Source: Camellia lanceoleosa
Taxonomy: Eukaryota; Streptophyta; Magnoliopsida; Ericales; Theaceae
Assembly (NCBI GenBank): GCA_025200525.1
Contig: CM045763.1
Coordinates: 92,485,044-92,549,043 of the forward strand
DNA: 64,000 nucleotides
Direction: 5' to 3'
In this document: piece after piece, positions 12,027 through 22,865 of the stretch
Layout: each line of letters begins with the position of its first letter
Position numbering within the stretch: position 1 is the stretch's first letter
Notes under the pieces: generated by a model
What the model was told of the DNA's origin: nothing
What the model saw: the letters and a program-made list of their open reading frames with translations, nothing else
The model's database searches: none
Translations under genes and position numbers: made by a program

Positions 12027-12473
12027 AATCCAAACTACTTCAAAGCCAACTAATCACACTTCTCACCATAAACCTAATCCACGTTCCACAATCCCTAGTC
12101 ATCGATGGCCTCAAGAGTCCAGTGATGGCTCTTAAAACTCAAAGGATTGACCCCCAAGGAAAATAATCCGTCGTCGTGGCCCGTCCTCCCTGCTCGCTGG
12201 AAACATTCCAAGTAACTTTCTCAAACCTTCAGAAATCGCGTCTAATTATGGAAATCACTCACTTCGTGAAAATCGCTCCTGGATGTATGATCTGTTGGTT
12301 CTCTAGGTTTCCATCACCAGATTTTTGGACATAGCATAGGCAAAATTATGTCAAGATTTACTTACCTTTACCTTTTCAAGAGGACCAGGCGGATATATTT
12401 CCTTGGAATCTGATTTATACAATCCTTATTCTTTTAAGATCTCAATAAATGGTCTCTAGCTTATATAATTGAT

Positions 12474-13102
12474 TAAGCATTGAACTTTACTAGATACATA
12501 TTATTTGTTTCTTAAAAATTGGCTCTCTTTCATCCCCTCTTCTTATTAGCTTTAATATATTTATATATGTTGAACCTGCTTGTCCGGTTTCCATATCTTT
12601 TTAAAATTTTCAAAATAAATTGGGAAAACCTGTGAAACTTGTACCTTTACAATAGTAGTACAAAAAATCTTCGTTCCATATGTTTAATTGCTGCATGCCT
12701 GCTCCCCTTTGGATCTAGTTTATTACATTATGATTTGAGTGATATAAATCAGGCTAATCTCCATCAGGAAATTTTCTGGTAACTTGTGCACTATATTCTG
12801 CTCCTATTTTACGTACTATAGATATCCATGTTTTATGTAAATGTACCTTTACCATATTTTATTTATTTATTTGAAAATAATTGAACCTTGAATCAAATCT
12901 ATTTTGACATCTGGATGATATATCCTTTTAAATCATATTAAATTTTAGATTTCGGTACAATTAGAGACCAAGTTGGAAAGGTATTACATTTCCTGATTTG
13001 TGGGGTAATTGTGTTTGTTTGTTCTCTTCAATAGAGATTGGTAGATATGATATATTGCATGTATTTTCTAGTCTAAATGTTCTATAGGTGTTTTTCCATT
13101 GC
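12474..13102. other. Intron-like AT-rich sequence, no gene seen
   Basis: Begins with the right target duplication of the minus-strand LINE (12474-12487). It continues as ordinary AT-rich, stop-rich sequence resembling a plant intron. No exon with convincing splice sites was seen. Confidence 0.5.
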
Positions 13103-13116
13103 AGGGATTATTATTA

Positions 13117-13186
13117 TTTTTTTTTTTGATAAATAAAAATTTATAGAAAACTAAGCATTAAAGAGGTGTAAAAAATACAAATTTGT
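13117..13186 (-). mobile_element. Very short 5'-truncated LINE tail with target duplication
   Basis: A poly-T followed by GATAAATAAAAATTTATAG and about 45 further bases resembles the 3' end of the minus-strand LINE at 9219 (GATAAATAATAGAACTTTAT). It is flanked by AGGGATTATTATT at 13103-13115 and 13187-13199. It is a LINE insertion whose reverse transcription stopped after about 70 bp. Confidence 0.75.
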
Positions 13187-13466
13187 AGGGATTATTATTT
13201 TATTTTTCTGATTTTCCATCTTATAGGTAAGAATATCATTACAAATGCCAAATGAGGTCCCTCACATGCGAAAAAGTGTATTCAACTAAACAAAAGCTAT
13301 ACCCTTTCTAGAATGTATCCAAAAAAAAAAAAGGTGCTATACCCCTTCTTGAAGGTATAAGAAAGTACAAATTCCGTACAGTCTGCTAAGGATAACGAGA
13401 ATCAGGAAACACTGTTAGTGTATAAAGTAATTTTTGTTCTTAGATAGTTGATTCATATGATACAAG

Positions 13467-13478
13467 GCTTGATATCTA
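13467..13478 (+). repeat. Left 12-bp target duplication of split TIR element
   Basis: GCTTGATATCTA recurs perfectly at 19124-19135, outside the other inverted terminus. Confidence 0.85.
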
Positions 13479-13511
13479 GGAAGCAAGGGGTGCAGGTACG
13501 GATATGGATAC

Positions 13512-13516
13512 GGGTA
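13512..13516 (+). repeat. 5-bp target duplication (GGGTA) of the solo LTR, left copy
   Basis: GGGTA stands immediately before the LTR start TGTAGACGTC and again at 17940-17944, immediately after the LTR end GTGTTTACA. Five bases is the standard duplication of LTR retrotransposon integrases. Confidence 0.85.
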
Positions 13517-15299
13517 TGTAGACGTCTCCTAACGTCCCGGGAGAAAATCCCGTTTTGTTCATTTGGGCTCACTACAGTTTCTTAATCTAATCACGCAAAG
13601 TGCAATGCAAGACTGATAAATCACCAAAGAGTCCAAATCCGGCAAATCATTTTGGAAAACTGATTTTTTAGAAAGAAGTGCCAAACATGGACTGTTTTGC
13701 CAGATACAGAGTCGCCACCTAAATATTTTATTTTGGGAAATTTAGGAAACCATGACTCGTTGCCTAAGGCCACGTGTCCGTCATCACCAAAGTTACCTCG
13801 GCTCGGGAACTTGGGTACGATTGGGGAAGGTCACTTCGTGAGCACCCCCGCTTGCCCGATCAAAGATCAACCTCTACTAACCATGATATCTAGTTTTGAA
13901 AACATTATGCGTTCTTATTCCGGTTATTAGCCTAGATTTACTATGTGATGCGCACAACATACAAGTATAGACTAGATTGCCTAAGTTGGAACAAAACATC
14001 GCATATCCGTTTGTTTTGAAAATGGATTGAAGTTTGCTACTCGCAAGTAGGCTAAAACACGGGTTTCGACGAATTATTCCAACTCAAGCAACCCAACCTT
14101 CACCCACAAGCATTCAGGCAGTTATATCACATAAGTAAATAGCCTTATGGCAAGCATGCTATCATGGCAATCACTCACACACATGCAAAGAGGCTAAAGC
14201 ATAAGCACTTACCGAGTACTCCGAGCCAAAATAGGAACTAGTTAGTAATCAATACATGATCCTAGTTCATGTTAAGATGGCTAATGCAACACATGCAAGA
14301 TGCAACTAAGATAGGCTCAGCTATTCTAAGATGGCATATGAGATGCTACAGATAACAGGTATTCAATTTGGAATTGAAATGCGATGCAGTTAGTATGATG
14401 CGCCAAGCCCGCTACATGCAAGACAGATGAATGGATGCAAACATACGAGCATAAGTATGCTAATTAAAACATGCCCTAAACTAACCACTGAAAGCAGGTA
14501 AGTAAAAGAGAGAAAGACGTGGGGTTGGAAGATATTCACACACTTACGCACACTTATCACACAATTGCCCTCTCTCGGAGGGTCCGAATAATAATACAAA
14601 CCGAATAAATAATTAACTACCCTAGCTAATTAAATATTACATAACACTTAATCAATTAACAAATTAATTAAAAAAAGGTCTAAATATGAAACTAAAGAGA
14701 CCGCCGCAGCTCCGCCTCGGAATGCGTGGATGATGCATGCTTGATTCACCTTGCTCGGAAACTCATCGCCATGCCAAAAGTTGCCTCTGTTTACACTGCC
14801 TTGCTCCTCTGAAAATTATCAAAGTTTCCAGAACCCTTCTGAATCACTCCCTGAGTGTTGTGGAATGTCACCAACCAAGGTATAGTGCCACCGGCCGTGG
14901 GTAAATGATCACCGACCAGAAGTTGTGCTCTCGACCAAATTTATTTTGCCGATCGGCAGTAAGAACTGCCGGTCGGCCAATTCTTCCTGTAGAATCCTGC
15001 ATTTGCTGCAGCAGAGGGCAAACAAGGCATGGCAAGGAATTTACAAGACTATGTGTGCACGGCCACCCTTCCTATCATGCTATGGACTCAAGGGAGTATG
15101 ACTCTCGACCCTCGGGCCACCAATCATGTATTTCGATGCATGATGGCCAAAGAGCCAAGTGTGTAAATTAGTGTGAAATGAATGCAACAAAACGAATGAA
15201 TGCCTCACACTCTATCATGTTGGATCAAGAGTGACGCGCGACCGAGGATTGAGGCACGTTTCGTCACTTTGAGTACGAAACGTCTCTCAATCCTTGTGT

Positions 15300-16330
15300 T
15301 TGGTTTGACACCCCAAACTAAACACAATGCAATGTATGTATGCAATATGGCTCAAGTATGTACATGAGGCTAAGGTAACAAGCATGCCCAATGCAATGCA
15401 ACTCAAGCATGTAAATGTGCAATGTGCCAAGCATGCAAGGTGCAATGCAATGCAACCTAACATGCAAGCTAAGCTAATGTCACATGAACATGCCAAGTAT
15501 GCAACAAGGTTATGTAATGCAACTAGCTAAACAACATGCAAACATGCAAACATGATATAATGCAAGCATGCTACTAATATAATACAACATGTCGAACATG
15601 CCATTATATACAAAGATGGACTTAAACCGAAATGGGAAGACCTCAGCCCATCCCAAAATAGTGGCCAAAAGTACTAAAATGATGGTGCCAAAATGCAAAA
15701 CAAACATGCAAACCAATGGGCCTAAGACTAAGGCATAAAAGCCAACTTTCAAGAACACTTAAAAGAAGACAAACATGGACATTAGACCAACAAAATCAGA
15801 GCTATGGCATGTTCGAATGAGCCCCAAAACCCACTTAGATGGCATCCCAAATGTCTAAACATGGTGGTATACACAATGACCAACTCTTGAGACACAAAAC
15901 TACAACACTTCAAAGCATTGAAAGAGAGCCAAATGCAAGTGTAAGACCACATTACATGGACTGAAATATGATCTCAAATGATGCCAAATCATGAGAAAGG
16001 TCAAAACAATGCATGCTAATGACTCACACACCCAAAGCTAGCAAGCTAGAATGCATGATGGCTATACAAATCATGGAAAACATGATCAAGACAACCAAAA
16101 CCAGACCTCAAGCATGGCAAAACAAAGCTAAAATCTTCTTGGAACCAAACCAAAATCATGCTAAAATGTCATGTTACAACATGATGCATGTTAGGCCAAA
16201 ACATGGGATTACAAGACATGCATATGATGCATGGAAGAGATCATTAAACCAACTCAAAACAGAGGTATAATATGCCAAACTAACAACAAATACGTACTGA
16301 AATGATGCTAAAAACAACTAAGCATGCATG
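15300..16330. repeat. Degenerate CATGCA/TGCAATGCAA-rich repeat zone in the LTR
   Basis: Within the solo LTR this 1-kb zone is saturated with variants of AATGCAATGCAA, AAGCATGC and ACATGCAA. They lie on one strand with no strict period. It is a simple-sequence-derived repeat with no coding function. Confidence 0.7.
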
Positions 16331-16851
16331 CTACCCTTATGAGCCAAAAACATAAGCATATGAGACACAAAGGGAGAGGGGTGTCCCTCCCCTATACAAG
16401 GCCTCAAAACCACTTCACCACCACTAAAAATCCTCTAGATTTTAGTGGTGATAAGGCCAATACACGAAAGTTCCAAAGCTCAACAAAGAAGGCACAAAAG
16501 AGGCCAAACAAGGCCTAAGAGGGGGTAGACGACCCCCAACACCAAAATAACCTTAAACAAATATTAAGCATGCAAATACAAAACTTTTTTCAGTTTATAG
16601 CTAAGCTCGAAACAATATGCAAGATAGGCTAAAAGCTTGTACAAAAAAAAGGGAATAAGAGGGTAAGTGTCTCACCCTTGAAGACCACTTCCAAGAACAC
16701 CAAACCAGCAACCTCTTTGGATCAAAACCAGCTCAAAAACCCCTCAAACAACTCCTTAGCACCTCAGTAACCAAAGAGTAGTGTACTCTTAGGTGTTCTT
16801 GTGCAAAAACAAGAACAAAACTCACTTTGGAACACTCTAACCCAAACAAAT

Positions 16852-16852
<1 letters not shown>

Positions 16853-16882
<30 letters not shown>
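16853..16882 (+). repeat. GA microsatellite next to the LTR promoter
   Basis: About fourteen GA units. On the minus (transcribed) strand this is a CT run about 70-100 bp downstream of the TATA box, similar to the pyrimidine-rich leaders of plant promoters. Confidence 0.9.
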
Positions 16883-16888
<6 letters not shown>

Positions 16889-16950
16889 AGGAATGATATA
16901 TATTCTATATATCAAATTCATCAACCCCTGGAAAGGGAGGAGAGGCTCCC

Positions 16951-16958
16951 TTTTTATA
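16951..16958 (-). promoter_or_regulatory. TATA box of the solo LTR
   Basis: The minus strand reads CCTATAAAAAGGGAGCC. It is a strong plant TATA context placed about 1 kb inside the LTR, consistent with a U3/R boundary near 16920. Confidence 0.6.
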
Positions 16959-17097
16959 GGAAAATGCAATGCAAAGTTTCCAAGGGAAGCTAACTCAAGG
17001 AGCAAATCCCTCCATACACGTGTATGGAGGGCAAAGTCTGTGCTCACCAGCTGGCACAGCTAGTATCCACTCAGCCTGTAGAACACGAAGGAAGGCC

Positions 17098-17205
17098 ATC
17101 GACCAGTTAATTGGTCGACCGGCTACTTTAACTGGTCGGCCTGCTACTTATTTGGTTGGCCGGCTATTTTTGCTGGCGGGCCGGCTATTTTGCTGGCTGG
17201 TAGGT
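17098..17205. repeat. Short tandem repeats with a GGTCGGCCGGCTA core
   Basis: About four degenerate units of 25-30 bp containing GGTCGGCCTGCTACTT-like and GGCCGGCTATTTT-like cores, in U3 upstream of the LTR TATA box. Related palindromic sequence (GATCGGCAG, GGTCGGCC) occurs near 14950-14980. Upstream repeats of this type can act as enhancer modules; here that is inference. Confidence 0.6.
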
Positions 17206-19135
17206 GGCTTCCAAGGCCAAATAGTGGTCAATAGGTGTCTAGATTGAAGCCCCAGAAGTTATCTTTTCAATGGCATCAACCTTGTATCAAAATTCCTCCT
17301 GTGCAAAAAGTTATGCCTATTTCGGTGAAGCCGCGCAGTTTCGATCCAACCAGATTGATCCCCTACTTCAACCAACCATATTTCCCCCACCCGGACTTGG
17401 CTTTAGGAGATTCTTGAGTGCAAAATGAAACCCCAGAAGTAAGATTTCCAACGGTGATGGCCTCATAGCTAAAATCCAAGTATGCAAATTAATAAGCCCG
17501 ATTCAGCGAGGGGTACTCGACTCTCTCCTACCCGGATTCATGCCGAACTTCTCCCAAACTAGTTTTCTTCTCTCCTTTCCTCTTTTCTTCAACCCCAAAC
17601 CCCTACAAAAAGTGTTTTGAAAGATTTTTCACAGATTTCATCTCTCTTTCATTCATTCTCCACTTTGTCCTTGCTCGGTTTACCGAAAAGCGCAACATTT
17701 AACGAAATGCGAGCGTCGGAACATCGTAGGAACTTTATTTTCAAAACATTTTGAAAGAGAGGGTTTTAAGATCTAAAATATTTTGATCAAGATTGTTTTG
17801 GTCCAAAAGGGGTATGAAGTTGGGATTTGACTCTCTCATTGCCGAAGAAATCGAACCTTTGGCCTGCACATCTTTTATCACCAAGTAAACCATCAGTAGC
17901 GCCCAAGTCTTAAGGGCAGTTAAAAATGAGGTGTTTACAGGGTACGATACAGATACACCGATATGGCAAATTCTTTAAAAAGTAGGGTATGGGTACGATT
18001 GGGGTACGCCAATTATTTATTTTTTCATTATTTATTTATTTATTATAATTTATAGTTAAACATCCAACATACAAATCAAAATTTAATATCATAATTAAAA
18101 AGAGAAATTACAAAATCAAAATAATTTGTGAATTCTTTCACTTCATTTGACTATATAATTTTTCAAATATTAAAATAATAAATTAAAACCATCAATATTA
18201 TGAAAGTAATTACAATGAAATAAATACATCAGAATCAATTTATGAACCTGCTTTTTTTTTTTTTTTGGATAAATTATGAACCCTAAATTTAAATGTTTCT
18301 TTCTTTTGTCTTCTTAGATTTTAAATTTTTCTATCTCTTATTTTATATAATTCTGATTGTGTTTACTACAAAACTATATCAAAAAAAATAAAAATATTAG
18401 ATGTTAGGAAGATCAGTAAAAACGATAGTCAAAGAAGAGTAGATTGGCTATTTATGAAAAAAATGAAAAAAAGAAGAAAAAAAGAAAAAGTAGATTGGCT
18501 ACAAGAGGAGGTAAGAAAACTCACTAGAAACAAGAAAAATCAGATGTTGGATAGATGTGCTTGTTTGCTGTGAAAAAAAAGATAGAAAACTTGGGAAAAA
18601 AAAATCAAAGAAGGAGGAAGAAGAATCAAAGAAGAAAAGGAAGAATTGAAGCAGAGGAACTAAGAGAAACTCACTGGAATATCGAGTTTTGCCGTCAACC
18701 AGCACTCGAATATCGAGTTTTGCCATCGACTAGTATCGTCGTCTTCGAAGAAGAGTTCAACTACCGACTGTGATCTTTCTTCGAACTCATCAACTGTGCT
18801 CTTCGCCAGAGAGAATTAAATCAAAACAATAAACCTAACTTCAAATTGTGTTATGTTTTTATTATTACAAAAGAACCCTAAAGTTATTTAATTTTTTAAA
18901 ATTAACAAAAAAAATTGCTCCGGTACCCTTATAATTGTTGAAAATCTTATTTTTTACCCCGCATACCCAACAATGAACCCATGGAGTACCCATGGCGTAC
19001 CAGGCATCTACAAATTGTATAAAATGTATCCGATGTGTTTTTGTCGTACCCGGTACGTGTACGCGTACCCGGTAAGTATCCAGTACTTGTACGACAACAT
19101 TTTTGGAGCACCCATGCTTCATAGCTTGATATCTA

Positions 19136-19936
19136 TACTAATATGTAAGTGAGCACATTTTCTATTTGGCCGGAACCACAAAACAATGCCAATTTTCTTT
19201 AACACAACTATTTGGTCTTCTCTAGCTTTGAGGGCAAAAATTGGAACCATGTTTTTTGTGTTAACCCCACATCCAATTAGTTAGAACGTAAAATGAAGAA
19301 ATTTAGGGTTAGGAAGAAGAAGAGATAAGAGAAGAGGAAGGCATTTTTTATATATCGTATAATGTTGTGCTTAACCCTACATTAGTACATTAGCAAAATA
19401 TATATACAAACGCTAATATTGCAATATGACCATCGTACCCTCCACTTCAGCAAATATTAACAATAGAACAGAAATAACTATTCTAACACAATCCAATTCA
19501 AAAGCTACTTGATTATTGATAGGAGATGTTTTTCTTGACAAGACAACATAGTGAGGGAAAAAAAATTATGGATAAAATTATGAATTGTTTGAGTTATGTT
19601 TTGGTCACTCCTGCGTTACACTTGTATTGCTTTGGAGTCTGGTTTCAAGAAGCTAGACAGTGTTTTGTTGATTCCAAACTCTGGATGATGTGATTGGTCT
19701 CTCCTTGATTGAAGATTGATTTTATTTTTTTTTGGCATTTGGTCATTGGTTCTAGTCATCATTACTCATTATTAGTTTGTTTCTTTTGAGAATTTAAAAG
19801 TGCTGAGTCTAACAAACATTGTGAAAGAAAAGTTGCATGTACAAAGGAAAAGTTGCATTTTTTGGTGAAGTGATGTCAAGTTCATATGGTGGTAGCAATT
19901 GTCTTTGAAAAAAGGACATGTAATTATTGGTTCTAG
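19136..19936. other. AT-rich intergenic sequence, no gene seen
   Basis: Follows the right target duplication (19124-19135). No open frame, splice pattern or repeat structure was recognised before the Gypsy fragment at 19937. Confidence 0.5.
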
Positions 19937-20116
19937 AATGGGGCCAAAACCAATGTTGTGGCTGATGCCCTTAGTAGGAAATCCATTAGTGATATAGCTT
20001 GTATAGCTATCAGGGAATGGGAGATGTTGGGTGCACTGGGCGAGTTTGACTTGCTTTTGGGCGAATCTGTTGAGGTTGTGGCCTTGTTTTCTGGTGTTGC
20101 GCAGCCTACACACTGA
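19937..20116 (+). pseudogene. Ty3/Gypsy pol fragment (end of RNase H, start of integrase linker)
   Basis: The frame reads NGAKTNVVADALSRKSISDI and continues EWEMLGALGEFDLLLGESVE to a TGA at 20114-20116. NVVADALSRK is the hallmark motif at the end of the RNase H domain in plant Ty3/Gypsy elements. A TAG immediately upstream (19934-19936) and the short length show it is a relic. Flanking sequence gave no further pol motifs. Confidence 0.8.
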
Positions 20117-20152
20117 CGAAAGGTGAGTATTTCTTTAGTAGGTTTTCCGTGT

Positions 20153-20153
<1 letters not shown>

Positions 20154-20193
<40 letters not shown>

Positions 20194-20194
20194 T
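20154..20194 (+). repeat. GT then GA compound microsatellite
   Basis: About twelve GT units run directly into about nine GA units, in the intergenic region after the Gypsy fragment. Confidence 0.9.
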
Positions 20195-20698
20195 ATACTA
20201 AGCTAATCTGGCAACCAGTACATCAAGCCTACTATTTATAAATAAACACAAAATACAAATAAACATGGGGAAAAAACACAGCCTGTCAATTAGGCATAAG
20301 AGTAAAAGAATTACACAATTAATGCCCTAAATGAATCCTTAAATGTCAGCTCTTCACCTACACTAAAATAAGTGTGTAGCTTTCCACAATTCCATCGCCT
20401 ATATCTGAATGGAGTGCATGACTATCGGGCTGAACATCTCAAAAATCAAGAATAGCAGGATTACTCAAAAGATGCACAATCTCACAATTTCACACAGGAA
20501 AACACATTTTGGAGCAATTCCTCCCTTTTATGTCTCAAATCAAGCAGTAGGATTTTGTACAACTACCACTTCTATTAGTTACTCAACAAGTTCCAAGTGC
20601 AACATTTACTTGTACTTCACAAATTATAAATGTGATAATTTATTATAGGCAAGTAGAGTTAATCAAACAAATTACTTGCTAGAAACCTAGATTGTGCA

Positions 20699-20960
20699 TG
20701 TTGGCGTAGTGTGGATCTTGACTTGATACGAACCACTCGACTGCAGATCCAACTGGTATTTATGGTTGAGGGGAGGCGGTTATCTCTTGTAACCTCTTAC
20801 AACTTTTCTGATCATAGTGAAAACCACAAAAGTCGTGAACATAACCCTAGTTTGGGGTGAACCACGTAAACCTTGTGTTCTTCATGTGTGCATGAGATGT
20901 ATCTTTCTTGTGCATTTTTGTGTTTCATGTTTCACCAATCATGGTTAGGTGTTAAAGACA
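20699..20960 (+). mobile_element. Possible LTR fragment (Copia-like U5)
   Basis: Starts TGTTGGCGTAGTG. It contains TGAACCACGTAAACCTTGTG, a sequence style common near the 3' end of plant Copia LTRs. No primer-binding site or partner LTR was found, so the boundaries are guesses. Confidence 0.35.
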
Positions 20961-22030
20961 GTGCATCAAACTCTTAACTTGATTCTTGTGCATCATTTGA
21001 ATTGTCACTCAGCCCAAGAAGCTGATAAACCAAAAAGGAAAGGGAAACTCTTTCATAGGCGCATGCGCGGAGTGCAATAATGCCTGCTCAAAGACTCGCC
21101 CTTAGGCACTCAAGTGGAATTGGCACTAGCAAAAAAAATAAAATTCCAGTAGCACTGGGCCCTAATAGGGCCAGAAATGCACTTGAGCAAAGTTCAAATG
21201 TTGCTCGCTCTTAAACCTGCTTGAAGGCATTCGAGCAGAGTGAGGTATAGTTGAACAGAAGTCAAAAACAGTATTGCTCGCCCTTAAGTACGCCCTAAAG
21301 GAGCTTGGGTGGAGAACAAAGCTTTTTCTCCACCCGTAAAGCCGTTTGAACTGACTGTCAGAAATGTCAGAATGGTCTACGATGCCGTGCTGATTAGTCT
21401 TTCATTTTAAAAGGCAACTTTTCAGATGATGATTCTCCGAGTCTCCTGAGGTATTCACTAAGGCTGCGTTTGGATCACAAATTTGGGTATGGATTTGGAA
21501 AGAGAAATGAAAAATAAAAAAAAAAATTAACTTATATTTCATTCACATTTTTCATTTTTTTTCCCAAATCTCTACCCAATGAATATACAGAGCATGTGAT
21601 AAAGCCTTACAAAGCATACGGGCACATTGCATCAAATGAAGACACATGGGCAATACAAGATGGAAACTCCTCCACTCAACGCTGGTTTGTCGGCAGAGAA
21701 GTCTGAGCCGTGTAATTTTAGTATGGGAGGTTGGACAGGGTACAGACCTCCATACTCTTGGAACACAGAACCATGACATGAGAGGTATGGGCCAATTGAT
21801 GATTGCTTTATCTGCAGAAATTTCAATTGAAGGTTGAGCTGACGAGTTTATATACATGAGATAGTGGGGTATCTCAACAACCTTTGAGAGATAGAGACAT
21901 CCGTACAGAGAGATTTCCATAGATAGCTAGAGCTGAAACATAAAATTTGTTGTCACGTAGAATTTATCTGAACCATGTTACTAGTATCAAGTTTCTCACA
22001 AACCATTCACCAAACAAAAATTTTAAGTGC
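20961..22030. other. Mixed repeat debris, including degenerate GCTCGCCCTTAAG repeats
   Basis: Three loosely related units of about 80-100 bp carry GCTCGCCCTTAAG or similar (21090-21330). An hAT-type terminus-like sequence (GGCTGCGTTTGGATCACAAA, about 21463) follows, with a partial inverted partner near 21565-21580. No gene was recognised. Confidence 0.4.
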
Positions 22031-22772
22031 ACATTTGCATTCCAATCCCTTTTGGCTTCTCTCATAATTACTACAGCACTCTTTTCAATTTCTCTCATAC
22101 GCTACGGTTACACACAAAAATAAAGAAGATAAGAATTTGGCTATAGATCTCAAAAAAATATAGCATCTAAATTTGAATTATGATTTAGTAATATAATTAT
22201 GTACTCTATCTATATATATATATCAAAATTTTAAATCACTTAATGGGACAAATTAATCAATTTTCTAAAATTATTAATTTTTTAATTTACAAAATAGATT
22301 AAAAAAATATTAATTGATTTATTTATTTAATAACAAAAATATTTCATAATCTCTCTCTCCCTCCTAATCTCTCTCACCAATTTCAAAAAAAAAAAAAAAA
22401 AAAATTAAAACTTGCATTCGTTTTCTCTTCCCCAAAAAATCAGATAATACTTTTTATTAAAATTGTAGATATCTATCTATATCTTATATATTAACTTATT
22501 TAAAATTTATAAATGTTGAGTTTTTTTTTTTAATAAAAAAATTTAGAAAATTCAGATTGGGATATTGAAGCTCCCACAGGTCTTGGTGGTTAAAAATCTC
22601 ATTTTGCTTAATATATAGTATAGATATAGCCCGTGCATAGTTACTTTTTTTCGACTTCTCTAATACACTATTGTCAGTGATAAGATTGTTAAATTATTTT
22701 TATAAAAAATCTTAAAAAATATAATTTATATATTAAAAATTTTTTAAAGCAAATATAAATATTTATAATTAT

Positions 22773-22800
22773 CTCGTGCATAACACGGGTAATAGGTTAG
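22773..22800 (+). mobile_element. Helitron-like 3' terminus in tandem unit 1
   Basis: CTCGTGCATAACACGGG forms a short stem-loop about ten bases before TTAG followed by T. Plant Helitrons end in a GC-rich hairpin about ten bases before CTRR. Equivalent sites lie at 23789-23816 and 24822-24849. All three have TTAG instead of CTAG, so they are degenerate. Confidence 0.5.
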
Positions 22801-22809
22801 TATTTCATG

Positions 22810-22810
<1 letters not shown>

Positions 22811-22862
<52 letters not shown>
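22811..22862 (+). repeat. Long GA microsatellite (about 26 units)
   Basis: An uninterrupted GA run in tandem unit 1. Unit 2 carries only a short GAGAAAGAG at the same place (23829). Confidence 0.95.

Positions 22863-22865
<3 letters not shown>

Larger units (their letters stand above)
9206..12473 (-). mobile_element. LINE on minus strand with internally deleted coding region
   Basis: A poly-T (9204-9218) marks the A tail of a minus-strand LINE, and a 14-bp imperfect target duplication brackets it. Reading the minus strand from 12473: about 450 bp of 5' UTR-like sequence, an ORF1 start, an abrupt join to the reverse-transcriptase N-terminus, the polymerase core near 10890, and a zf-RVT domain near 9700. 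The endonuclease region is missing. The insert is much more G+C-rich than the flanking introns, which suggests a different age or source from the neighbouring LINEs. Confidence 0.85.
13517..17939 (-). mobile_element. Solo LTR, 4.4 kb, minus orientation
   Basis: The 4,423-bp unit starts TGTAGACGTC, ends GAGGTGTTTACA and is flanked by a perfect 5-bp duplication. Its ends are short inverted repeats (TGTARACRYCTC) obeying the TG...CA rule. No internal retroviral domains occur, so it is best read as a solo LTR left by LTR-LTR recombination. A TATA box on the minus strand (16951-16958, CTATAAAAAG context) gives the orientation. U3 would be about 1 kb and R-U5 about 3.4 kb. LTRs this long are known in some Ty3/Gypsy and large-derivative (LARD) elements; the lineage is not determined. 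Confidence 0.8.
13479..19123. mobile_element. Non-autonomous TIR element (Mutator-like by target duplication), split by a solo LTR
   Basis: The left end reads GGAAGCAAGGGGTGCAGG. The reverse complement of the right end reads TATGAAGCATGGGTGCTCC. Both continue into degenerate GGTACGG/GGATACGG-type repeats. A perfect 12-bp duplication flanks the element, in or near the 9-12 bp range of Mutator-like elements. Without the inserted LTR (13517-17939) it would be about 1.2 kb. No transposase is visible. The inner right part (17945-19123) is AT-rich with purine tracts. A second element with similar termini lies at 62748-63153. Confidence 0.7.

Noticed and set aside
21552..21920. 122-residue minus-strand frame
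   Set aside because: No recognisable domain. It overlaps transposon-like termini, so it is probably chance.
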